Shown here: positions 29,003-37,975 of the stretch, piece by piece
How the letters are laid out: each line of letters starts with the position of its first letter
Position numbering within the stretch: the stretch's first letter is position 1
Assembly (NCBI GenBank): GCA_029972135.1
Contig: CP124755.1
Location: forward strand, 186,001 to 250,000
DNA from: Candidatus Thiocaldithrix dubininis
GTDB lineage: Bacteria; Pseudomonadota; Gammaproteobacteria; Thiotrichales; Thiotrichaceae
Length of the DNA: 64,000 nucleotides
Direction: 5' to 3'
The notes under the pieces: model-generated
The model's input: the letters and a program-made list of their open reading frames with translations, nothing else
The model's database searches: none
What the model was told of the DNA's origin: nothing
Program-made: the position numbers and the translations under genes

Positions 29003-29083
29003 AACGCCGTAGTTATTTCCGCCTGCACGGTTTTGTATGCCCTACACACCCAGCATATCCGCCAGATGCAAGTTTACAGGCAC

Positions 29084-29119
29084 AAAAAAACCGCCTGAGG
29101 GTGGCGGGTGGATACCGCC
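29084..29119 (-). terminator. Intrinsic terminator with competing antiterminator stem
   Basis: On the minus strand CCGCC (29107-29103), ACCCTCA and GGCGG (29095-29091) form a hairpin followed by seven T. An upstream GGCGG (29119-29115) can pair instead with the same CCGCC. It could end the pre-crRNA transcript just past the old end of the array, or act as an attenuator for the O-like gene. Confidence 0.6.
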
Positions 29120-29178
29120 TAGATTGTTTCAGAAGTTCCAGAATTTTGTTGGGTAGCTGCCAGTGCAACTACCGTTTT

Positions 29179-29208
29179 AGCATAGTGTAGAGTAGGCAAA
29201 AAAGGCAA
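29179..29208 (-). promoter_or_regulatory. Possible promoter for the leader peptide / O-like gene
   Basis: Minus strand TTGCCT, 18-base spacer, TATGCT. It lies between the last CRISPR repeat and the terminator, and would place the hairpins described below it inside a 5' leader RNA of roughly 240 nt. Moderate match only. Confidence 0.35.
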
Positions 29209-29237
29209 GTACGAAATGCGACGACTGGGGTACGCGT

Positions 29238-32200
29238 GTTGCAACCCATTCCCGATTTAATTAACCGGAGAATACCAAGGGCAAACACGTAGGTTCACCC
29301 CTACATTGGTTTCAATCCACTGCCGATTTAAATAACCGGGAGAAAATGGGTATAAAGCAAAAATTAATCGGCTATTTACGTTTCAATCCGCTCCCGATTT
29401 AATTAACGGGGAGAATACCAAGGGCGAACACGTAGGTTCGCCCCTACATTGGTTTCAATCCACTGCCGATTTAATTAACCGGGAGAATTTGGGGATGTGC
29501 ATGAATATTACTGGCGTTTAACAGTTTCAATCCACTCCCGATTTAATTAACGGGGAGAATTTCTCCTTCATGTGTCCCCACTTTATTTGTATGTATGTTT
29601 CAATCCACTCCCGATTTAATTAACCGGGAGAATGCCTGCCCTATTCAGGCCGGTGGTTTCGGTGTCCAAGTTTCAATCCACTCCCGATTTAATTAACCGG
29701 GAGAATAGTGGATGTGATTAACAGATTAGAGCGGGAGCGGTTTCAATCCACTCCCGATTTAATTAACCGGGAGAATAGTGGAGGTGATTAACAGATTAGA
29801 GCGGGAGCGGTTTCAATCCACTCCCGATTTAATTAACCGGGAGAATTTTTGTACTGGGTGCTGCTAAACCGTTTATTATTTTTGTTTCAATCCACTCCCG
29901 ATTTAATTAACCGGGAGAATGTATTTTGAAAACCGTTATGCAATTATTCTTAAAAATGTTTCAATCCACTCCCGATTTAATTAACCGGGAGAATTGGGTT
30001 TGCGTTTGCAAAACTAGTAATTTTAGTAATGTTTCAATCCACTCCCGATTTAATTAACCGGGAGAATAGCTTTTACAAAGTTGCGACCGCACACCGGACA
30101 GTGTTTCAATCCACTCCCGATTTAATTAACCGGGAGAATCCGCTTGCTCCATGCCGCGTTGGTGGAGATTGCAGTTTCAATCCACTCCCGATTTAATTAA
30201 CCGGGAGAATGGCGCAAGTTGCTGCATGACAAATACCTCGGGTTGATGTTTCAATCCACTCCCGATTTAATTAACCGGGAGAATCCTTAATATTAATTGA
30301 ATATGGAATCCCCCTTTCAAGTTTCAATCCACTCCCGATTTAATTAACCGGGAGAATATGGCATAATGTAATCAATGGATAACGAATTTTTGCGTTTCAA
30401 TCCACTCCCGATTTAATTAACCGGGAGAATTACCACATAAGTTAAAATAGGTTTACATCTCACACCGTTTCAATCCACTCCCGATTTAATTAACCGGGAG
30501 AATACTAAAACCTAGCCATAAACATAAAACCAAGAATGTTTCAATCCACTCCCGATTTAATTAACCGGGAGAATCTGCCCTGTCTCAATATCAATTGACA
30601 GGTAGTTCTGTTTCAATCCACTCCCGATTTAATTAACCGGGAGAATGCCGTTATCTAGCCGTTTTGAAATAGTCGGGCTGTTTCAATCCACTCCCGATTT
30701 AATTAACCGGGAGAATGACATTTCGTCGGAGTTTATGAGTTCGTAAATGTCGTTTCAATCCACTCCCGATTTAATTAACCGGGAGAATTAGTACCGGACG
30801 CGCTGCACAGGATGTATATACTGTTTCAATCCACTCCCGATTTAATTAACCGGGAGAATCACTGTATCATGACCATAATAAATATGGTGAGGGGGTTTCA
30901 ATCCACTCCCGATTTAATTAACCGGGAGAATTGCAGATTATCAGGGATTTGTTGTATCAGACAATGGTTTCAATCCACTCCCGATTTAATTAACCGGGAG
31001 AATTGTCAGCGTCTATGACAGCACGTGAAATTAGCGTAGTTTCAATCCACTCCCGATTTAATTAACCGGGAGAATTGTCAGCGTCTATGACAGCACGTGA
31101 AATTAGCGTAGTTTCAATCCACTCCCGATTTAATTAACCGGGAGAATACTGTGTGAGCAATGGTCAAAAACGAACGAAGCGGGTTTCAATCCACTCCCGA
31201 TTTAATTAACCGGGAGAATCGTGTTTGCTGGATGTTTTTTACTAAGATTCGATGTTTCAATCCACTCCCGATTTAATTAACCGGGAGAATTGCTTGATTT
31301 AGTAACATAACAGGAGATTGCAATGTTTCAATCCACTCCCGATTTAATTAACCGGGAGAATCAGAGCTAAAAGTAAACCCACGCGAGATATATCCAGTTT
31401 CAATCCACTCCCGATTTAATTAACCGGGAGAATGGCTGTAAGCATTTGCGGTCAATTTAGATTTAGTTTCAATCCACTCCCGATTTAATTAACCGGGAGA
31501 ATGCTTAAATCAAAGTATCCCGATAAATCGGACAACGTTTCAATCCACTCCCGATTTAATTAACCGGGAGAATGGTCACGCGTACCTTGAGCCATTGCAC
31601 AACATTAACGGTTTCAATCCACTCCCGATTTAATTAACCGGGAGAATGCTTAAAGCTCAATAACTCTGCTAGAGAAATGCAGTTTCAATCCACTCCCGAT
31701 TTAATTAACCGGGAGAATGCTACCAATGCTGCCGACAGGACAGAGGCAATTACTGTTTCAATCCACTCCCGATTTAATTAACCGGGAGAATTTGATGCAC
31801 TCAATGAGGTTAATTTTAGTGATAGTTTCAATCCACTCCCGATTTAATTAACCGGGAGAATAAAAATTGGCATGACGCTAGAGTGGCAACCTAGTGTTTC
31901 AATCCACTCCCGATTTAATTAACCGGGAGAATCGTTTTCCGCTCGTCCAAGAAAAAGCCGTTGTTTTTGTTTCAATCCACTCCCGATTTAATTAACCGGG
32001 AGAATTTTCGCCCGTTGCGCCGCCAGTATTGCCGGGAAAAGTTTCAATCCACTCCCGATTTAATTAACCGGGAGAATCCAATGCCACCACGTCCGCATTT
32101 TTTCGATATCGGTTTCAATCCACTCCCGATTTAATTAACCGGGAGAATGCCGACTAATACCCGGTAAATCGGAATCTGTTTTGTTTCAATCCACTCCCGA

Positions 32201-35025
32201 TTTAATTAACCGGGAGAATAACCTTCCGAACGTGCCGGAACGGGCAGGGGAAAGGGTTTCAATCCACTCCCGATTTAATTAACCGGGAGAATGTAAGCGC
32301 CAACCTAACCTTAGACCGCAACCTAAAAGGTTTCAATCCACTCCCGATTTAATTAACCGGGAGAATACATGATGATCCAGCTCATAGGATTCGACCAGGT
32401 GTTTCAATCCACTCCCGATTTAATTAACCGGGAGAATACCGTGCAAATGGCATGATGCACCACTCGGTCACGGTTTCAATCCACTCCCGATTTAATTAAC
32501 CGGGAGAATGGCGATGCTGTGCCATTTGATCAACACCATTGATGCGTTTCAATCCACTCCCGATTTAATTAACCGGGAGAATATTAAAAATCCTTAGTTA
32601 TCAATCGGATTATTCAGTTTCAATCCACTCCCGATTTAATTAACCGGGAGAATACTTGTGGAGATTTTAATTTATGTTGCGTTCTCAGTTTCAATCCACT
32701 CCCGATTTAATTAACCGGGAGAATGGTGGAGGCAGCCGAAGCAGTAAGGCTCAAGCATGTTTCAATCCACTCCCGATTTAATTAACCGGGAGAATGGTTT
32801 AATTCTTGACATTATTGCCAGCATCAACCAGTTTCAATCCACTCCCGATTTAATTAACCGGGAGAATGGTGTTTAATCGTCGCACCGAAAAGCTCCGAGC
32901 CGTTTCAATCCACTCCCGATTTAATTAACCGGGAGAATTGCCCATTTATTCCATATTGCGCCGCTGTACCTGGTTTCAATCCACTCCCGATTTAATTAAC
33001 CGGGAGAATTGGCGGTACGGGAGGTGGTGACACTGGCGGTGGCGGTTTCAATCCACTCCCGATTTAATTAACCGGGAGAATTAAAAACGGATGGAACTTT
33101 GGGTTGGATTGTCCGTGTTTCAATCCACTCCCGATTTAATTAACCGGGAGAATATTGGACGGGATTAGTGTTTTAATAGGATAGGGTGTTTCAATCCACT
33201 CCCGATTTAATTAACCGGGAGAATATCATCCCAGTTGACGGATGCCATTTCCATATGATGTTTCAATCCACTCCCGATTTAATTAACCGGGAGAATTTGT
33301 TTTTTGACGAGATCCAAGTTATTTACCCGAGTTTCAATCCACTCCCGATTTAATTAACCGGGAGAATTTTGTAACAATTTTTCGACCGACCCTAAGAGCA
33401 GGTTTCAATCCACTCCCGATTTAATTAACCGGGAGAATATTTTTGGTAGAGTTTCGGCGGGTGCTTATAAAGTTTCAATCCACTCCCGATTTAATTAACC
33501 GGGAGAATGCACCGGAAGTTTTAAACGAGCCGGGCGCACCGTAATGTTTCAATCCACTCCCGATTTAATTAACCGGGAGAATGCAACAATTGGCGCTATG
33601 TCAAATTTGTTTCAATCAGTTTCAATCCACTCCCGATTTAATTAACCGGGAGAATATGCAAAAATTGACCAATCTCCCGCGGTACTTTTAGTTTCAATCC
33701 ACTCCCGATTTAATTAACCGGGAGAATTTTATGGCTCGTTTTTAGTAATTACTCTGCTGCTGTTTCAATCCACTCCCGATTTAATTAACCGGGAGAATTT
33801 TTTTTCAGTTTCAGAGCGACGACGCCCAAGCAAGTTTCAATCCACTCCCGATTTAATTAACCGGGAGAATAGAATTAACAGGCAATGGAAGAAGGGTATC
33901 GGAGCGTTTCAATCCACTCCCGATTTAATTAACCGGGAGAATCTTTACAGCAGGCAATGTAACCGTGGTAAATATTCTGTTTCAATCCACTCCCGATTTA
34001 ATTAACCGGGAGAATCGGTGTGGTTATTGACCGTAAAAGCGTATGGTTTTGTTTCAATCCACTCCCGATTTAATTAACCGGGAGAATGGCTGATTGTTTC
34101 TTTGTTAAAGAGGTTAAGATCATGTTTCAATCCACTCCCGATTTAATTAACCGGGAGAATATATCTAATGGTGAGTGCGAGGTCGAGGTTAAGCCGGTTT
34201 CAATCCACTCCCGATTTAATTAACCGGGAGAATGGCATTGGATTGATGACGGCGTTCTATTGTTTTTTGATGTTTCAATCCACTCCCGATTTAATTAACC
34301 GGGAGAATAAACTCCGCAGGTATTGGTGCAGCAATTACCGCTGTTTCAATCCACTCCCGATTTAATTAACCGGGAGAATGCGCGATTTAAGGGGGATTTA
34401 TGGCTAACAAAATGTTTCAATCCACTCCCGATTTAATTAACCGGGAGAATTCCATATTTGATAGTTGCAGCATCAGATATGCCATTGTTTCAATCCACTC
34501 CCGATTTAATTAACCGGGAGAATTACAAACACAGAGCCACATTTTCGGGAGTATGCGGGTTTCAATCCACTCCCGATTTAATTAACCGGGAGAATATAAC
34601 AATAGAGTAGCAATATATGGCTAATGATCTGTTTCAATCCACTCCCGATTTAATTAACCGGGAGAATGTTGAAGTACTTAAGAAACTGTTTTTATGAGTA
34701 TTGTTTCAATCCACTCCCGATTTAATTAACCGGGAGAATATTCGTCTCCCTCGAATTATGATGGCATGTGTGGTGTTTCAATCCACTCCCGATTTAATTA
34801 ACCGGGAGAATAGCGTCCGGTCATCAGCACTTCGCGCACCGCTTGTTTCAATCCACTCCCGATTTAATTAACCGGGAGAATATTATGTTGAAATGATTGA
34901 AATCAACAGGTTTATCGTTTCAATCCACTCCCGATTTAATTAACCGGGAGAATGAGACATTTTTAATAGATGCATTTGCCAATTTTATGTTTCAATCCAC
35001 TCCCGATTTAATTAACCGGGAGAAT
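29238..35025 (-). CRISPR. Type I-C CRISPR array, 81 repeats and 80 spacers
   Basis: I counted 81 repeats of 37 bp (the first is 36 bp) separated by 80 spacers of about 33-37 bp. Read on the minus strand the repeat begins ATTCTCCCGG, has an AT-rich TTAATTAA centre, then CGGGAG, and ends TGGATTGAAAC. CTCCCG/CGGGAG form the crRNA stem, and the final 11 bases match the 5' handle length left by Cas5c cleavage. The leftmost repeats (29238, 29309, 29380, 29452, 29524) carry mutations, while the right-hand ones are identical; so the leader and newest spacers are at the right, next to cas2, and transcription is leftward. Spacers at 31004-31038 and 31076-31110 are identical; those at 29707 and 29777 differ by one base; those at 29274 and 29417 differ by two. 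Confidence 0.98.
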
Positions 35026-35151
35026 CGCCCAAGGATAAGGGCTTAAAAATAGAGAAGTTTTTGACAGGTTTACGCGAATCGTTCGTTTTGAGAACGAATA
35101 AACAGTAAACACAAGGGCAGGTAGGGTTAAAATCATAACTAAATCAATAGA
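35026..35151 (-). promoter_or_regulatory. CRISPR leader
   Basis: An AT-rich region of about 125 bp between the cas operon terminator and the first intact repeat, where the pre-crRNA promoter and the spacer-integration signals should lie. It contains a 6-bp dyad (TCGTTC-N7-GAACGA, 35079-35097) and a small hairpin (GCCC-N8-GGGC, 35027-35042) next to the first repeat. No convincing -35/-10 pair could be picked by eye. Confidence 0.7.
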
Positions 35152-35153
35152 TT

Positions 35154-35201
35154 AAAAAATCGCGAACCGCTTGGGAAATTGGGTATAGCTTAGGGTTCGC
35201 G
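35154..35201 (-). terminator. Terminator of the cas operon
   Basis: Thirty bases after the cas2 stop, CGCGAACC and GGTTCGCG form a perfect 8-bp stem around a 25-nt loop, followed on the minus strand by ATTTTTT. It separates the cas transcript from the CRISPR leader. Confidence 0.7.
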
Positions 35202-35230
35202 TTCTGCTTACCAAGGTGTATTTTAACATA

Positions 35231-35521
35231 TCAAAGCATCAAAGGTGCATCAAAATCCGTTGCACGAAACTTACCAAACTCTTGGACATTTTTGCTTAAC
35301 GGTTCTGTTAAACGATAAATTCGTAAGTTGTCTTCAACCAAACTAATTTCATTCAATAACGCGGCTTGCAGTAATTCATACGTCGCAGCGTCGACCTTGC
35401 ATTCAAACACTGACTTTTGGACGCGTTGACCGTAATTCAAACAAGTCTTCGCTACCCGCCGTAAACGCCGTCGTCCTGATGATGTTTCGGTCGATACATC
35501 ATAACTCACCAAAATCAACAT
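35231..35521 (-). CDS. cas2: CRISPR-associated endoribonuclease/integration factor Cas2
   Basis: A 96-residue ferredoxin-fold protein of type I-C Cas2. '[27 protein letters not shown]' holds the conserved Asp at the end of strand 1, and '[13 protein letters not shown]' the second strand. With Cas1 it forms the complex that inserts new spacers at the leader end of the array, which starts about 200 bp away. Last gene of the operon. Confidence 0.97.
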   Translation of the reverse strand: MLILVSYDVSTETSSGRRRLRRVAKTCLNYGQRVQKSVFECKVDAATYELLQAALLNEISLVEDNLRIYRLTEPLSKNVQEFGKFRATDFDAPLML

Positions 35522-35582
35522 ACACGTACTCCATAAAATCCCTTGCTCTAATAAGAAGACGGGCTAGGGAAGGGGAGGATTC

Positions 35583-36617
35583 TCATTTGTTAAGGAACGG
35601 GATATAGGACGCTACATCCCCACGCAAATAACGCGCTAATAAACGAGCTTGCAATAAAGGTAATAAACCAATTTCCACCGCCTGCTCTAAGATGGGGTGC
35701 TGCAAGGTTTCTTTCTTGCGCTCTTGATAAGCAAAGACAACCGTTTTACGCCCCACTTCATTCAAATAAACCGCGCCACCTTCTCGAAATTCAAAATCTT
35801 TTTCGTGTAATTGCCCACGATTAATGAGCGTCAGGGCTAAACGGTCGCCCAATACCGCTCTAAATTCTTCCAATAAATCCAAGGCTAACGCAGGTCGTCC
35901 GGGACGTACTACATGGTAAAACCCAAGTTGTGGATCAAGCCCCACGGTTTCTAAGGCACTGCGACAATCGTTTAAAATCAAGGCATAAATAAATGAAATT
36001 AAGGCATTCACCGCATCCTTGGGCGGGCGACGGCTGCGCCCTTTATATTCAAACTCAGAGCGCATTTGCGGCTTAATCATGGTATTGAATTGCTCAAAAT
36101 AAACCCGTGCTGCGTCACCTTCCAACCCCAATACCGAGGCAGGCGAGTCGGCATATTCTACATTGCGCAGATTAATTGCTAAGGCTTTGGCGGCTTTGGT
36201 CAATGCTTGTTTTTCAGACTCGTTCTTACTATCCCGCGCACTGCGCATTAACACATTACGCGAATTTCTAAGCTTACCGGCAATAAATGCCTTACTTAAA
36301 CCCAATGCCACATCAGGTTTATCCGCTACCCGAAATTGAGCTTGGCGTAATAAAACATTGCCACTGACTTGCCCTTCCACCCGTGCATGAAAACGCCCAT
36401 TTTCATCCAACCAAACAATCGAGCGCCCATCTTGCATACACCGCGCCATTAATTTGGGGCTAATCATTACGCGTCCTAAACACACAATCGAACCTAAGTG
36501 ATGCAAGGGCACTTGCCCACGCTTTACCTGATCCACCATCAGTACGAGCGTTTCCCCCTCTAATTTGAGGTAGCTATCGTTAGTGGACAAATAAAGGGTA
36601 TTGAGGAGTTGTTTCAT
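35583..36617 (-). CDS. cas1: CRISPR-associated integrase Cas1
   Basis: A 344-residue Cas1 of the type I-C group. The N-terminal beta domain 'MKQLLNTLYLSTNDSYLKLEGETLVL' is typical. The metal-binding residues are in 'GLEGDAARVYFEQF' (Glu), 'LGFYHVVRPGRPALALDLLEEFR' (His and following Glu/Asp). All catalytic positions look intact, so spacer acquisition should be possible. It lies three bases after cas4 and 61 bases before cas2. Confidence 0.98.
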   Translation of the reverse strand: MKQLLNTLYLSTNDSYLKLEGETLVLMVDQVKRGQVPLHHLGSIVCLGRVMISPKLMARCMQDGRSIVWLDENGRFHARVEGQVSGNVLLRQAQFRVADKPDVALGLSKAFIAGKLRNSRNVLMRSARDSKNESEKQALTKAAKALAINLRNVEYADSPASVLGLEGDAARVYFEQFNTMIKPQMRSEFEYKGRSRRPPKDAVNALISFIYALILNDCRSALETVGLDPQLGFYHVVRPGRPALALDLLEEFRAVLGDRLALTLINRGQLHEKDFEFREGGAVYLNEVGRKTVVFAYQERKKETLQHPILEQAVEIGLLPLLQARLLARYLRGDVASYIPFLNK

Positions 36618-36620
36618 AAA

Positions 36621-37250
36621 CTATTCATCCTCCACCTTAAATAAATGCTTACGCAAACGCGCAATAGTAGCGGCATTACCCACCAAATCAGGCTGACAGG
36701 CATCGATTAAAGAACAGTTTTGACACAAAGCACGTTCAGATGTTGGTGCAGGAATAACGCCAGATGCTAGTAAATCACGCACTTGCTGGACTAAAGCAAT
36801 TGTGTGTTCTCGCAATGCAGCATCTATCAAAACAACACGACGGCGACGGGTTTTATGATGGTAAATTGCCCCTTCTGGCACAACCTTGCTCGTCATTTCT
36901 TCCAGACATAAAGCTTGGGCAGCAAGTTGCACCTCATCATGGAGCTTTTGCTGGCGTTTGCCTTGCTTATATTCCACAGGATAAGGCGTGCCATCCGCCA
37001 GAAACTCCACCACATCCGCCTTTCCTACCAATCCTAAGCGTTCACTAAACAAAGGCAAAGCCCGTTCCACCCGCACCCCATACTCAACCCCGCTTTCACC
37101 ACTATCTACCCGCTCATGTGCCAAGTGTCCGCGTATGGTAAACACATTGTCCTCAAAGATTTGCTCTTGATGAATCAACGCACACTGGCGCGGGCAATAG
37201 CTGTAGTGTTGTAGAGCAGACAGCATTATGGCGTGGAGTTCGGTGGTCAT
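36621..37250 (-). CDS. cas4: CRISPR-associated exonuclease Cas4
   Basis: A 209-residue Cas4. The iron-sulfur cysteines are in 'YSYCPRQCALIH' near the N terminus and 'CQNCSLIDAC' near the C terminus. The RecB-type nuclease motif is 'GKADVVEF' followed by 'YPVEYKQGK', and 'HDEVQLAAQALCLEEM' is the QhxxY-like helix. Cas4 trims pre-spacers and selects the PAM during acquisition. Its ATG overlaps the stop of the upstream HNH gene by four bases (ATGA), an unusual neighbour for cas4 in a type I-C operon, where cas7 normally precedes it. Confidence 0.96.
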   Translation of the reverse strand: MTTELHAIMLSALQHYSYCPRQCALIHQEQIFEDNVFTIRGHLAHERVDSGESGVEYGVRVERALPLFSERLGLVGKADVVEFLADGTPYPVEYKQGKRQQKLHDEVQLAAQALCLEEMTSKVVPEGAIYHHKTRRRRVVLIDAALREHTIALVQQVRDLLASGVIPAPTSERALCQNCSLIDACQPDLVGNAATIARLRKHLFKVEDE

Positions 37251-37975
37251 AGCAATTCTGGATACTCCAGAAGCACTTGCTCTGCAATGCGCCCAAAACG
37301 CTGGCGGGTTGCTGTAAAAAAAGGGCTGAGCTTCTTGTTACAAGGCAGCAGATCAATTGCGGCTAAATCTGTTAAGGAATCATTATTGGCTAAATGCTTG
37401 TCAATTAAAGCATCCAAATCATCTAACCATTGCTTACGCCGATTCACTAAAAAGCCACAATTTAAATTCAGCAAATCAATCGTGTATTGGGCATCTGCTT
37501 GGTCGATAGGTGCTAAGTGTAGGCTAGGCACAATGCGTCCATCCGACAGATACGCGAATGTCTTAGCACACGATTCATCCAAACACGAAATAAAACGGCT
37601 ACTATCATACTGCCCCAATTTAGCATGACCACCAAAATGATCTGTACGCGCATATTGTGTCAAATCGTGCTCAGACAACGCACACGCCACTAAATTCTGG
37701 TAATCAAAAGTGCGGCCGGGATGCTGGCTTTTGGGTTCTATATGTTCAATATGTGCCCCCATTTGCTTCAGATCAGGGAGAAGCTTCAGATCAGGGCGAA
37801 TCTCACTATAGGCACACAGATAAAACTGTTCCTCTAGCAGTAGGTTTTGTAGGTCTTTCTTTTTATTGAAACTATCCCAGCGACTCGTTGCTTGCTCGGC
37901 AGTTTGCGGTGGCTTCTCATTAGCACGACTTAGGGAGTAGTGATAATACTGCGCTTTTTTACGAATGAATCTCAT
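37247..37975 (-). CDS. PtuB-like HNH nuclease (TIGR02646/Septu family) inside the cas operon
   Basis: A 242-residue HNH endonuclease. The N terminus 'MRFIRKKAQYYHYSLSRANEKPP' and the zinc-finger HNH core 'FYLCAYSEI', 'HIEHIEPKSQHPGRTFDYQNLVACAL' match the family of Septu PtuB and the HNH effector of retron Ec78. 'LNLNCGFLVNRRKQWLDDL' is another shared stretch. In Septu, PtuB is the DNA-cutting partner held by the ATPase PtuA. Here an SMC-type ATPase gene lies just upstream with a 4-bp ATGA overlap, and cas4 downstream overlaps in the same way. So it is expressed with the CRISPR-Cas genes. Not a known Cas protein. Family call strong, function inferred. Confidence 0.85.
   Translation of the reverse strand: MRFIRKKAQYYHYSLSRANEKPPQTAEQATSRWDSFNKKKDLQNLLLEEQFYLCAYSEIRPDLKLLPDLKQMGAHIEHIEPKSQHPGRTFDYQNLVACALSEHDLTQYARTDHFGGHAKLGQYDSSRFISCLDESCAKTFAYLSDGRIVPSLHLAPIDQADAQYTIDLLNLNCGFLVNRRKQWLDDLDALIDKHLANNDSLTDLAAIDLLPCNKKLSPFFTATRQRFGRIAEQVLLEYPELL

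Noticed and set aside
29238-29560. Second, separate CRISPR array with a different repeat
   Set aside because: The variant repeats at the left end differ from the consensus by only a few scattered changes and keep the same spacing; they are decayed old repeats of the same array.
30812-34365. Short plus-strand open frames made of repeated 'FQSTPDLINRE' units
   Set aside because: They are chance translations of the CRISPR repeats and spacers; no ribosome site, and they lie on the strand opposite to crRNA.
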